A DNA stretch of 64,000 nt from Cryptomeria japonica. Taxonomy: Eukaryota; Streptophyta; Pinopsida; Cupressales; Cupressaceae. Shown piece after piece: positions 20,956-32,404 of the stretch. Each line of letters starts with the position of its first letter. The stretch's first letter is position 1. The stretch is from the NCBI RefSeq assembly GCF_030272615.1, contig NC_081414.1:826424896-826488895 (forward strand), read 5' to 3'. The notes below the pieces were generated by a model. It did not search any database. It was not told where the DNA came from and saw only the letters and a program-made list of their open reading frames with translations. The position numbers and the translations under genes are program-made.

Positions 20956-22151
20956 TCTTACTATTTACTAAGTTGCCATTAGTTTTATATCAAAGTCATT
21001 CTATATACTCTAGTCGGTTACTACTACTGAAATATTCAATCGGTAAGCATAGAGCAGTCGGTTATAGAAGAAAATAGTCACAGAGCCTAGTATTCACCGA
21101 GCTGTCTACCGAGTAACACTCTATGTCTACCGAGCAGCAATAATGATACACCGAGTTGATATACACCGAGAGAAATGTGTTACCAGATTCATTGAACCTA
21201 GACACTTATGTGGAAATGTGTTACAAGATCGAGGAACAAAGAACCATTATCACATTGGAAATTGCACTTAAAGATTTTGTATGATTTTGAGGACATCTAT
21301 CCAATGAAATATTTTGTATGGTTATTCATTCGATAAATCATGTTTGTAAGATCGAAGCAATGAACAGATCACCGACATAAGAGATCTATTTATACAGCAT
21401 GGGTTAAGGATAAAATAAGAAGATAATAAAAAAAAGAAGAAAAACAGAGGTGTATGAAGAAAGACATGAGTAATAAATAAGGAAGCACTAAGTATTGTGA
21501 CTGTTAGAGACACAGAGGTCACTAAGAAGGATTTCAAAGAACAGTCAAGGAACATAGTAAATAAAAGGGTTTACCAAGTTATCTTATGGGTTACCGAGGT
21601 ATGCTATAAGCAAGGTAATCTCATTTTGAGCACATAGAATCTGCTATAACATTTCAGATGTAAAGTTGCAGATATTTGTAAAGATTTTATTGTAATATTT
21701 TGAAGTTGTAAGAGAAACCTCTAATAGGGTAAAAGACTCTAACAAAGTCTATAAATTGTAAATCCTTTAACCAGGTGCAACAATTAGAATAAGTGTTGTA
21801 AAATCCTTTAGCAAGGTAGATCTAATGATCTTGATACTCCTAACAGGGTAAGCTATCAGAAATAGCTAAACATGTATCTCTAACCGAGCAACCTTTATTA
21901 TTGCAATAGTGAAGTTGTGGGTGCCATCCCCACTACAGTTTTTCTCTCTAACCAAGAGTTTCTGCGTAACCAAAATATATGTGTTATGGAGTGAATCATG
22001 TATGATTGTTATTTATTTGTTTTAGATTTATGTTATGTTACAATAGTTTTTGGTTTATGCATAACAATAAGGTTATTGAAAAGGAAAAGATTTGAAGTAC
22101 TGATTCACCCCTCCCCTCTCAGTATATTAGCTTTTCATATTGGGCCTAACA
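20956..22151 (+). repeat. 3' LTR of the 7.9-kb element
   Basis: 1,196 bp, the same length as the 5' LTR. It begins TCTTACTATTT (TG changed to TC) and ends GGGCCTAACA, followed by the ACCAT duplication and the resumed satellite. Confidence 0.9.
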
Positions 22152-22270
22152 ACCATATGGTGTCGTTAGAGGTCGTATGGTTTCCTAAGGGGTCATGGGA
22201 TACCATATGACCCCTAAGGACAATATATGACCCCTTATGACACCATATTGATTCATTATGGGTCCTATGG
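22152..22270. repeat. Palindromic satellite, middle block
   Basis: Same motifs and orientation as the left block, continuing directly after the ACCAT duplication until an LTR-like insertion interrupts GGGTCCTATGG. Confidence 0.9.
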
Positions 22271-22271
22271 C

Positions 22272-23497
22272 TGTTGGGATCTGAGAACACTGAGAGGGGG
22301 GGTGAATCAGTGTTCTGCCGAAATCAACAATATTTAAATTTCTAAACCATGCATGTATGTATTGGTAAACAAATAAGCATATAACAAGAAGCAAATGAAC
22401 CATCCACATAAATGAACACCATAACACACCGAATTTATATGTGGAAAACCTCAATGAGGAAAAACCACAGTGGGATTTGTGACCTACAATATCAGTTCAC
22501 TGGCCACATGGAAAGATATTACATAAATAGGGGCCTGCACTTGCAGGAAGTCATACTGCCTAGAGCATACTGCTCATCACTAAAGAGACTCACTGACTAC
22601 AAGCTTTCTACCAAAGTAAATTACTGAAAGTGAACTCAAGAATGCATCTATTATGCCAGATAGAGTTCCATTTCTGGTTCTGCTCTATACCGGTTCACAA
22701 TCTTGAACTATTACCGGTATTACTTCTCCTCCAAGAGTGCTTTCTTGGCTATCTATAGATCATTGCATGATACAATGTTTGCATACAAAAATGATCTCGA
22801 TAGATATAATTTGCATCTCACAGTTCTGCTGTAAGTCTAAAGAGCCTCATTGACTACAAGCTTTCTGACAAAGTAAATTACTAAAGAGCCTCACTGACTA
22901 CAAGCTTTCTGCCAAGGTAAATTACTAAAAATGAACTCAAGAATGCATTTGTTATGCCAAATAGAGTTAAGGTTCTAAATCTACTCTGTACCAATTTACA
23001 ATCTTAAACTATTACCGGTATTGCTTCTCCTCTAAGAGTTCTTTTCTAGCTATCTATAGATCATTGCATGACACAATGTTTGCATACAAAAATGATCTCC
23101 ATACATATAATTCACATCTCACAGTTTTGTTATATGTCTATCTCTATATCATTATAATAACATCTTCTATCTCTATTAAATTGACCTAACAGATTGACTT
23201 ATATACCTATTACATATGATATGCCTTATGTCAGCTTACACTGCATTTACAAAAGATATTCAATGTCAGCCTTGACAATAATTACAAAATGATTTACTAA
23301 AATAAATATTCCTTGATGTTGGCTTCCTTGAAGTATTTATGTTGGTGTCAGTGTGGCCCTAAATGTTTCCAATGTTGGTAGCTACCAGTATATGCTTCCT
23401 AGTGTCATTTTGTGACATCCATCAAGTCTTGTTGCCTTCTATCTAATCTTGTTGCCATCAATGACAACAAAATGAATCCAACGAGTGTCAACTGCCA
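22272..23497 (-). mobile_element. Probable solo LTR of a Copia element in the satellite
   Basis: The left end on the plus strand, TGTTGGGATCTGAGAACACT then GAGAGGGGGGGTGAATCAGT, is the complement of a typical Copia LTR 3' end (ACTGATTCACCCCCCCTCTC). The insertion is therefore in minus orientation. The right end is near CAACTGCCA (23497). Satellite resumes at ATGGTGTCC (23501), matching the ...CCTATGG broken on the left, so ATGG may be a short or eroded target duplication. No coding sequence, PBS or second LTR. Confidence 0.65.
22580..23139. repeat. Internal ~257-bp duplication within the solo LTR
   Basis: The segment starting CTAAAGAGACTCACTGACTA (22580-22836) is repeated at 22881-23139. A 44-bp partial third copy lies between them (22837-22880). 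Both full copies contain TCTATAGATCATTGCATGA and a CTATTACCGGTATT stretch. Confidence 0.8.
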
Positions 23498-23500
23498 AGA

Positions 23501-24342
23501 ATGGTGTCCTAAGGGGTCATATTGTGTCCTACAACCCCTTAGGACACCATATGACCCCTTACGATACCAAATTGTGTTGTTATGGGTTATATTATATCCT
23601 AAGGAGTCATATTGTGTCTTATGACCCCTTTAAGACACCATATGACCTCTTAAGACACAATATGACCCTTTACGATTCTATATGATGTCGTTATGGGTCA
23701 TATGACCCCTTATGACACCATATGGTGTCATTAGGGGTCATATGGTGTCCTAAGGGGTCATAGGACACAACAAGACCCCTTAGGACACCATATGACCCCT
23801 TATGATACCATATTGGGTTGTTATGGGTCCTATGGTGTGCTAAGGGGTCATATTATGTCCTACGACCCCTTAGAAAACTATATGACCCCTTACGATACCA
23901 AATTGTGTCGTTATGGGTCATATTATGTCCTAAGGGGTCATATTTATGTCGTATGACCCCTTTAAGACACCATATGACCCCTTAGGACATAATATGACCC
24001 TTTACGACTCTATATGATTTCGTTATGGGTCATATGACCCCTTATGACATCATATGGTGTCGTTAGGGGTCGTATGGTATCCTAAGGGGTCGTAGGACAT
24101 AATATGACCCCTTATGACACCATATTGGGTTATTATGGGTCCTATGGTGTCCTAAGGGGTCATATTGTGTCCTACAACCCCTTAGGACACTATATGACCC
24201 CATATGACACTAAATTGTGTTGTTATGGGTCATATTGTGTTATATGACCCCTTTAAGACACCATATGACCCCTTGGGACACAATATGACCCTTTATGATA
24301 CCATATTGGGTGGTTATGGGTCCTAAGAGGTCATATGACCCC
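23501..24342. repeat. Palindromic satellite, right block
   Basis: Same motifs and higher-order order as the left block (GGGTCCTATGGTGT, then TTAGGACACCATATGACCCC). It resumes mid-unit after the solo LTR and ends where GACCCCTCTCCCCTAATC passes into the CT microsatellite. Confidence 0.9.
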
Positions 24343-24404
24343 TCTCCCCTAATCTCTCTCTCCCTCTGCCTACTCTCTCTCTCTCACTCTCTCTCTCTCT
24401 ACCC

Positions 24405-24441
<37 letters not shown>

Positions 24442-24554
24442 CTAATGTTTCTCTCTCTCTCTCTCCCTCTTTCCCCTAATCTCTCTCTCCCTCTCCTCTA
24501 ATCTCTCTCCCCCTCCCCCTCTCTTCCCTGATCTCTCTATCTCCCCCTCTCCCC

Positions 24555-24606
<52 letters not shown>

Positions 24607-24706
24607 CCCAATCTCTCTCTCTTTGTCCCCTAATCTCTCTCTCTCCCTACCCCCTTCCCCTCTCTCCTAATCTCTCTCTCTCCTCCTCCCCTAATCTTTC
24701 CCTCTC
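24343..24706. repeat. CT microsatellite with CCCTAATCTC units
   Basis: About 360 bp of (CT)n blocks separated by CCCCTAATCTCTCT units. It is the reverse complement, in unit structure, of the GA tract at 12917-13007. Confidence 0.9.
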
Positions 24707-24721
24707 TAAAATATGAGTACC

Positions 24722-24833
24722 GAAATCAGATATCTGATTTCTACCACTACCATTAATGTGGCAATAGTAAAAAAAAGGCGGCAACGTGAATTATTTTTGG
24801 GACCCCAAATTTATGCATTAAAATTGGATATCC
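24722..24833. repeat. Candidate terminal inverted repeat, left (ATATC boxes)
   Basis: Contains the perfect 20-bp palindrome GAAATCAGATATCTGATTTC (24722-24741) and TTGGATATCCGATATC (24824-24839), about 85 bp apart. The reverse complement of 53898-53999 has the same box-spacer-box plan, with a loosely similar spacer (GAATTATTTTTGGG versus GGGTTATTTTTCACC). They may be the ends of the DNA transposon whose transposase-like gene starts about 200 bp inside. Confidence 0.4.
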
Positions 24834-25032
24834 GATATCATCCCTATTTTGGTAAATAAAAAAGAGCCTTGTGGGCCATTTTGTGGATTCCAACGGTCCA
24901 CATTCTTCACATTCTAGTTTCTATCGACAATCACGAGTTTTCAGATAGGTTGATACAAATTTATGCTTTTGAGAGATTCTTAAAGTCAAATCATACATTG
25001 TCAATCATTTAGGAGCATCTTTGTGGAGGTAA

Positions 25033-28000
25033 ATGGGGAGTATTAGTCGTCAGAAGTCGAAATGCAAAAGAAATCTTTCAAATGACCAAATTGAAGTGTA
25101 TAGAGAAAGAGATAGAGAAGGTCATATGAGGAGAAGACAAGGTATGTTAAATATTGCTAATGTTACTTCAAGTGAAGAGGAAATTGAATTTGAAAATGTT
25201 GAACCAGTTATTGAAAATGAAAATGTAGATTTGAAAGTGAAAATGTTGAACATGTTTAAAATGTTTAAAATGTTGAAAGCGATAATGAAAATGCTCAACA
25301 TGATGTGAGAATGAAAAGTGAGAATTTGGGAGTTGACAATGAAGGTGTCCATAATTTTGGTATAAATATAATTTTTTTTTACATTGGAGGTGAAAATGTA
25401 TAAACTTTTGACATAGGAGATGAACATGTGGAAAATTTTAGCATTGGAGGTGAAAATGTGGAAAACTTTGATATTGAAGGTGGAATTGCTCAACCAAGTG
25501 AACAATATGTAACACCTAATCACTTCAGAAATGAAGACCCTCTTATGGATGAAAGAAAAATTCCATATCCAAGACCTTCAAGAACCCCAAAATGGTTACT
25601 TGAAATTGATGAGAACATTATTGTGAATCTTGAAGGCAAGAGGTCAACAAGAACCATTCGATTGTAGGCTACACAACTTCTCGACCAAAATTTTAGCAAT
25701 AAGACATTGATCGAGAAATGCCAAGTTTTTGTTCAATTGCTAAAGATGATAAAGATGAGACCATTACTAAACAAATTGAAGATTCGTATGAACAAGAAAA
25801 TGGAGAGAAATTATATTATTGCCAAAAATCCATTTGATGCTCTCAATTCTATTGGAAACAATACCAAGGAAAGAGATAAGAGAGCCACTCAAAGAGTGAT
25901 TACAACCTCCTTAGTAAGCCATCAATTGAGGAAGGCTTGTCAAATGAGACAAACTTGTGTTGATTTGAGCATAAGCCGTAAAACTTTGGATAGAGCACAT
26001 GCACAAAGACAAAGACTTGATGATCCACTTCAACATGATACATGGGCTTTTGGTGGGAGGCTTCCACATGTTGATAGAAAGTTTACTAACAATGTGAAGG
26101 AGGAGATTCAACAATTTTGGCACTCTTAATTCTAGAGTATCACCCAATATAAAGGACATTTTGAAATTAAGAATCAGCAACCGAGACCGTACACCACACC
26201 CCAAACATTTCTTGGAATCAAGCCAAACAATGTTGTACAAAAATATTTGTGAATTACATCCAATTTTGCAAATATCACAAAGGGCCTTTGAATCTTTGAA
26301 GCCATTTTATTGTGTACCTCTTAAGATTCGTAATACTTGTTGTTGCAAGTACCATGTGGAGTTTTCAATGTACCATGAACTTTTATGCCATATTTGTTCT
26401 ATGATGCATACTAATGAGATGTTGCAGGAGTGTGGTGCAATGTTATTTCTAAGATCATCAAGAGACTTGCAAGATCTATTTTTATGCCCTAGAGATGATG
26501 ACTACTATTTTTATAGAAATGAATGTTTGAATGAGAAGTGCTCACAATGTGGTGAGTAGTCAAAGTTTGTTTCATGTTTTCATGAGAGAAGAGAAAAAGA
26601 GTTTGGAAAGAATTATGTTGATAAAAAAAGATATGAGATAGTGAAATATTCTTTGAAGAGTGGAGGTGAAGGTTCTAGATGTGAATTAGTCTCAAGAGAA
26701 GTGAGTGTTGCTGATTTTATTTTGGATTTTAAGGAAAATATTTTCTACAAGTATGCAAGGCACACCCATAGGTTTCAGTGGTTAGATCAATAGTTCAGGA
26801 TGTGTAAGAACTCTTTCCTAATTGGCACTATTGTATTGGTGGTTGATTTTGTAGAGAAATATACATTGCAACCTCGAAATGAGGTACAGTATCAGTACTA
26901 CAATTCAATCCAGATTGGTATTTTTGTTCACATTACATATAGACATGATCCTGATAGTACAGAAGAGGACATGAAGATAATCAAGGAGTATCATTTTTAT
27001 ATGAGTGATGATAGGTCACACTCCTCCGAGTATGTGCAACATTCTTTCAAGAATTTTTTTGAGTTATTGTATGAGAGTATTGCAATTGATTGGCATATCA
27101 TATGGTCAAGTAACTATACGGGTCAATTCAAGAATGCTCATATATTTTATTGGTTGAGTAGAATACATGTAGAGAGGTGTATACCTCATATTTGGTGTTT
27201 TTTTTAGGCAGGGTATGAGAAGGGGGAGCATGATGGAGCAGGTGCATGTTTGAAGAGAGCTCTAGTTAAGGACGAATTGAGGATTTTAGGTGTAAATTTA
27301 TCTGATGCATGTTCTATTGTTGATTGGTGTAGTTCAGCATTCTCACATGGAGGTACTCTTGATTCAGTAGTGACTAGATTATTTTGGTTGGTTGAGGAGG
27401 GCACAATGGGATATAGATTGGATTGTCAAACAATTAAAGATTCTTCAAAGATACATTCATTTCTCAGCTTAGATGCAAGTACATGGACCATTTAGACATG
27501 AGCATTGGCTTGTTTTTATCAGAGTTGTGTTTGGTGTGATTGGGATCAATGTGAGTCAAGTAAGTGGGTTGATACGTGGGTTCCACAATATCTAACTCCT
27601 TTATCTCAAACAATATCCTTGTCAAACAATGACATGGAAAGTTCACTTGAGTATGACCCTCTATCAGATCTTGTATAGCCAGGACATGTTTTGCTGTTGT
27701 TGCACCACAAGAGAATGAAGAGAGATCAGAATATTGGTTGGCACAATGTGTATAGGGAAAATATAATCTAACACAACCAGTGACAGATGATGATGGGTTC
27801 ACATATCCCACAGGTTTAGTTGTTGTTGTGGGAACTTGGTTGCGAACATGCATGATTAGAAAGAATGGCATACCTGCATTTGAAGACTATGAGACACACA
27901 AAACCATTCTCATATATTCACACCTTATTATAGATACAAATGTCAATTTGTTGAAGCATCAAGCAAAACCAAAGACCAAAGACCTATGGACAGTGACTAC

Positions 28001-28067
28001 TATTGATCATGAGGCAATACTGGATACTCTTAAGCAAAGAAATTCCCCTTCAGGCATACTTGAGTAG
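25033..28067 (+). pseudogene. Transposase-like pseudogene (DFxENY / QFKN / GKGxxDG family)
   Basis: An Asn/Glu-rich N-terminus (25033-25480) leads to a conserved core: a Cys/His-rich segment TCCCKYHVEF (about 26335-26360), then VVDFVEKYTLQ (about 26840), ITYRHDPDSTEED (about 26935), IIWSSNYTGQFKNA (about 27105), EKGEHDGAGACLKRAL (about 27215-27265) and a C-terminal DDDGFTYP block (about 27790). This order resembles a transposase-like family seen in plants and invertebrates, with DFxENY, DGxxxQFKN and GHGKGxxDGxG motifs. I recall it from similarity, not from a database. The Asp expected before QFKN is gone (SNYT), and at least two frameshifts (near 26130 and 27500-27780) and several TAG stops disable the gene. 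It faces the spliced minus-strand gene at the other end of the candidate transposon. Confidence 0.6.
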
Positions 28068-29372
28068 TAGGTCTTTAATGGTGCCTTATTTTTTTATCAT
28101 ACAGTTCATTTCAAACAATGATCATAAAACCTTAATGTTCAAGATTGTTACATGTATATTAAGGATGTGTTCAAAATGCAGGTCTATTGATGAACTTTTT
28201 TTTTGGCAACACAATTTTTGCATGCACATAGTGGGTACACTCGATATAATTTGAAAGGATGTATTTTAGAAACATGATTTATTATCATGCATTTGATGAG
28301 CTTTACATTTTTTGTTATTAGACAACACTATTTGACAATTTATAATGATATAATTATCACAAAACCTTTATGCTCATGCAGGTCTTTTTGATGATATACA
28401 ACACTATTGCATTATGATTTTTGTGTCAACAAGGTGAGTTCTCTTGATATAATTCGAAGGGATGTATTTTTATGGTATATAATGCCACCTTTTCATTTAT
28501 TATCATGCATTTCAGTTGAAGTGATTATCATAAATCCTTTATGTTCATGCATGCATTTTATGTGTAGACTAACAATTCTTAAAAATACAGGTTCATGCTA
28601 GATCATTCGTCGTTGACTAGTTTACTCTTGGTGATGGTACATATTCCTTTGTGCATTAATGAGATTAAATTTTGTGCATAAACACTAAGTCCCTCACTTT
28701 GTCAATGTGATTAAATTTTGTAAACTTTCACACACTATGTCAAGTGAATGTATTGCCATTTAGAAATGACAATATCTACCATCATCTTCAACCATGTAGA
28801 GAAATGCAATGAGAAGGGCTTTAATCAACATGCATCTTTCTTCAAAGTTATGCTTGTAGACTTTGCAGAGAAACTGATAAGTTTTGTAATTATACAATCT
28901 TGTACATCTTAAAAATGTTTCAAATGATCTATTTATAATTTCACAAAATAATTTGTATTGTGTTATAATTTATTTCTTGTAGCAGATTCATTCTACATAA
29001 AAAGGTTGCATATTTTGGTCTTCATTTATATGTAGGCATTGTTCTACATAAGCTTTTCTCTTAGGACATGAGGATGTCTAATTTAGATGAAGTGGGATGT
29101 TGTCTTTGTATATGGATGTGAATTGATGTAACTTTGTTATGATGATATACGATGTCCATGAGCAAACTGGTTTAGTTATATTGATGATATACAATGTATC
29201 TATACATGAGTACATTGGTGTAGTTGTATTGATAACGATGAAAAATTATGTTTGCATATTTGTTCATGGATGTCACATGCAAGTGTAATGGTAATTATGT
29301 GTATACAATACATGGAAATATTGATGATCATTATGTGTCTACAGTGTAATGCTTGTTTATCTATATTTTTTC
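28068..29372. other. No gene seen
   Basis: AT-rich sequence downstream of the transposase-like gene. TTATGCTCATGCAGGTC and TTATGTTCATGCATGC-type phrases recur near 28370 and 28540, and GATATACAATG-type phrases near 29145-29200. Nothing codes convincingly. Confidence 0.5.
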
Positions 29373-30790
29373 ATTGAATGAGACTGACGGATTTTTCGCT
29401 AGCTAAAAAAATGTTGCCCTAATAAAACCATAGGGAAACTTGAAAAACCAAGATAGGATTTTGTAGCGACCCCTATCATGGCCCAATAGGTTCAAATGGA
29501 TCATTTGCAGGTGCCACGGATTCTGAGTTAGGGCCCGTCAAATTTTGATAATTTTTAGCACTTAAGGTGCTCAAGGGATGATGTCGGTAGGGTATGACCC
29601 CGAGCATTCAACCGAGGGGGGGGGGGGGGGGAATAGGAGCATGCATAGGGTAATAATGCCTAATTATACATGTCAGAACTGACGGTTCGTGATCACGATG
29701 AGTAGAATGAGAAATTGGCCATTTGACAACATTTGATTGAATGAGACTGATGATTTTTTTGCCAACTGAAAAAATGATGCCCTAATAAAACCGTAGGGAA
29801 TATTGAAAAAAAGAGATAGAATTTTGTAGGGACACCTCTCATGGCCTTATAGGTTCAAACGGATTGTTCGCAGGTGCCACGGATTCCGAGTTAGGGCCTG
29901 TCAAAGTTTGATAATTTTTAGCACTTAGGGTGCTCAAGGGACGATGCTGGTAGGGTGTGACCCCAAGCATTCGACTGAGTGCGGGGGGGGAATAGGAGCA
30001 TGCATAGGGTAATAATGCCTAACTGGACATGTCAGAACCGATGGTTCATGATCATGACAAGCAGAATGAGAAATTGGCCACACGACAACATTTGATTGAA
30101 TGAGACTAACGATTTTTTCGCCAACTGAAAAACTATTGCCCTAATAAAACCGTAGGGAATATTGAAAAATCGAGATAGGATTTTGTAGGTACCCCTCTCT
30201 TGGCCTCTTAGGTTCAAACAAATCATTTTTAGGTGCCATGGATTCCGAGTTAGGGCATGTCAAAGTTTGACAATTTTTAGCACTTAGGGTGCTCAAGGGA
30301 TGACGTCAGTAGGGTATGACCCCAAGCGTTTGACCAAGTTGGGGGGGGGGGGGGGGGAATAGGAGAATGTATAGGGTAATAATGCCTAGCTGGACATGTC
30401 AAAATCGACGGTTTGTGATCATGACAAGCAGAACAAGAAATTGGCCACGTAACAACATTTGATTGAATGAGTGACAATTTTTTCACCAACTAAAAAAATG
30501 TTGCCCTAATAAAACCATAGGCAATATTGATAAATAGAGATAGAATTTTGTGGGTACCCCTCTCATGGCCCCATAGGTTCAAATAGATCATTCACAGGTG
30601 CCATGTATTTCGAGTTAGGGCTTGTCAAAGTTTGACAATTTTTAGCACTTAGGGTGCTCAAGGGACAACGCCGGTAGGGTATGACCCCGAGTGTTCGACT
30701 AAGTGGGGGGGGCAAAATAGGAGCATTCATAGGGTAAGAATGACTAACTAGAAATTTTAGAACCGATGGTTTGTGATCACGATGAGCAAA
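29373..30790. repeat. ~360-bp tandem array, four copies, each with a poly-G tract
   Basis: Copies begin with ATTGAATGAG at 29373, 29736, 30095 and 30462 (periods 363, 359 and 367). Shared blocks include ATTTTGTAGG, GGTGCCACGGATTC, AGTTAGGGC and TTTTTAGCACTTAGGGTGCT. Each copy has a G-run of variable length (about 29617, 29981, 30341 and 30704). The array lies inside the candidate DNA transposon, between its two genes. Confidence 0.9.
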
Positions 30791-31244
30791 ATGAGATCAC
30801 GACGAGCAGAATGAGATAACATCGAGCAGAACAATCTTGAGCAATTTTGCCCATATGAGTAACCTATGACTAGACATAACAAATATTTGTCTAGATGACC
30901 TTATTACATAAAAAATGATTATATTTCACCTTATTTGCATTGAGAATCCATCAAAACACTTGTCTTCCAAATTTGACTTCATGGAGGCCCGATGAGCAAG
31001 GAGGTCATTAAATTTGGTGAAGTTGCCAAAGGCAACCAAATTTAACACTTACAATTTAGATGAAATAAATTATATATAATATGAATATTATAGAAACAAC
31101 ACTTACAATGAAATGAAATAAATTGTATTGTTCATTAAATAACAATTATTAACCATTCTTAATTATTGGATTGAAGATTAAAGTTTTCCATGATAACACA
31201 CCATGCAAACATGATGTAAGCATCCCAAAACTATCTATAACATC
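30791..31244. other. No gene; between tandem array and 3' end of minus-strand gene
   Basis: Begins with a short degenerate GAGATCACGACGAGCAGAAT repeat (30780-30830) derived from the array edge. CATTAAATTTGGTGAAGTTG and GGCAACCAAATTTAACACTT near 31015-31060 form a partial inverted pair. No coding sequence. Confidence 0.4.
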
Positions 31245-32399
31245 CTAAGCTATTGATGGATCATCAAAATCGATTCTCTTCGCCACACTACTCTGCTCTG
31301 AAAAAACAAACCGCGATTAAGATTAGTTATGTTATATAACCCACATTCAAAAAGTTAACATAAAAATGAACTATAATAGAACTATTCTTGTTTACCTCAT
31401 CTCCTCATTTTCTCTTTGGCTTTGGAGGACTCTTGATGTATGTCTTCGGTAGAGGAGGTATGTTTTCAATTTTTTCATACAAAGCCTACATATGTTCACA
31501 AACATGACATTGATACAAGTTAGCATATAATTGTTACTGATATTAACAAATTCTATCTATTAAACACAAAATAAAATAAGCATGCATGTACTCGAGGCAT
31601 CTCTTCTTCTTCTTCTTCTTCATCTTCAGGTATAGTGGGTGTAGTCAACAAGGATGTGAAGCCAAGAATTTTCTATACATATACACAACAAGTATGTGAA
31701 ACTATCAATCTATGTCTAGACATGTATAATCATTATAAGTTATTTAAACTATTCATTCAATCGTATTTGCATTCAAATACCTTTCCCTTGTCTCCAACTA
31801 CACTACAAGATCTTGAATCACACAGCCATGTACTCGTGCTACTTGTTCCCTACAAGAGTAAAATAAGATATACATGCAAGTTTCTACATAATCTAATTAA
31901 TACCAATATAAATGATGAGCATGTATGTCCAATAAAATACAAACGAATAGGTGCAATAATATCGTAAAGATATCAAGGCCAAATGAAATGGCTGCCAAGG
32001 TGCCATCCTGGATCTGTGTCAACTCCTCCTCTATCAACTATTAAATAGACCATGTAAATAAAAATTAGTACTTAATATTATTTAGATTATAAATATTTAT
32101 TTAAAATATAGAATGTACTGTGAAAATACAAATCTTACCACTACATCATCAATGTATGATGAAGGTGCCTCCTTGCCTCTAGCATGAGAGGACTCTCCAG
32201 AGTATCCTCCAGTCCTTGTCATAACATCTAGTGCATCGTGTATCTCATGCACCTCATAATCTATAGTGTGGACAGGAGGATCAACAGGTTGTCCAAATAG
32301 ACCCAAGCATAGGTGCCCACACATGACACAACTATGAGGCACACAAATGTGTGGAGTCAAGGAGGACATGTCAGTGCCACCGGATGTGCCACTACCATC
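31245..32399 (-). pseudogene. 3' exons of a spliced gene of unknown function, cut by the Gypsy insertion
   Basis: Continues in frame the 5' part at 52922-53686 once the 20.5-kb insertion and one AAAAG copy are ignored. Exon parts on the minus strand: 32399-32139 (ends GTAAG; includes GYSGESSHARGKEAPSSYID), from 32037 after TTAATAG (LIEEELTQIQDGTLAAI), 31849-31781 (ends GGTATTTG), 31672-31592 (TIPEDEEEEEEEMPR), 31485-31396 (IPPLPKTYIKSPPKPKRK, then TGA) and 31297-31245. The GT-AG pairs, short exons and acidic then basic composition suggest a nuclear protein tail. No family recognised. The donor of the second exon is unclear. Severed from its promoter, the gene is non-functional. Confidence 0.55.
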
Positions 32400-32404
32400 A
32401 AAAG

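Larger units (their letters stand above)
14255..22151 (+). mobile_element. 7.9-kb non-autonomous Copia-type element with five-knuckle Gag and unknown ORF2
   Basis: Two LTRs of exactly 1,196 bp (14255-15450 and 20956-22151) flanked by ACCAT (14250-14254 and 22152-22156). A TGGTATCAGAGC primer site follows the left LTR, and a polypurine tract precedes the right one. The target was inside the palindromic satellite, within GACACCATATGGTGTC. The interior encodes a Gag-like coiled-coil/zinc-knuckle protein and a very long ORF of unknown function. No protease, integrase, RT or RNase H motif appears on either strand. The LTRs differ by a few percent, mostly transitions, and each has lost one terminal base of its TG/CA (start TC in the right LTR, end AA in the left). 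Confidence 0.9.

Noticed and set aside
24295-24501. 68-codon frame of SLSLSLSP repeats
   Set aside because: Translation of the CT microsatellite.
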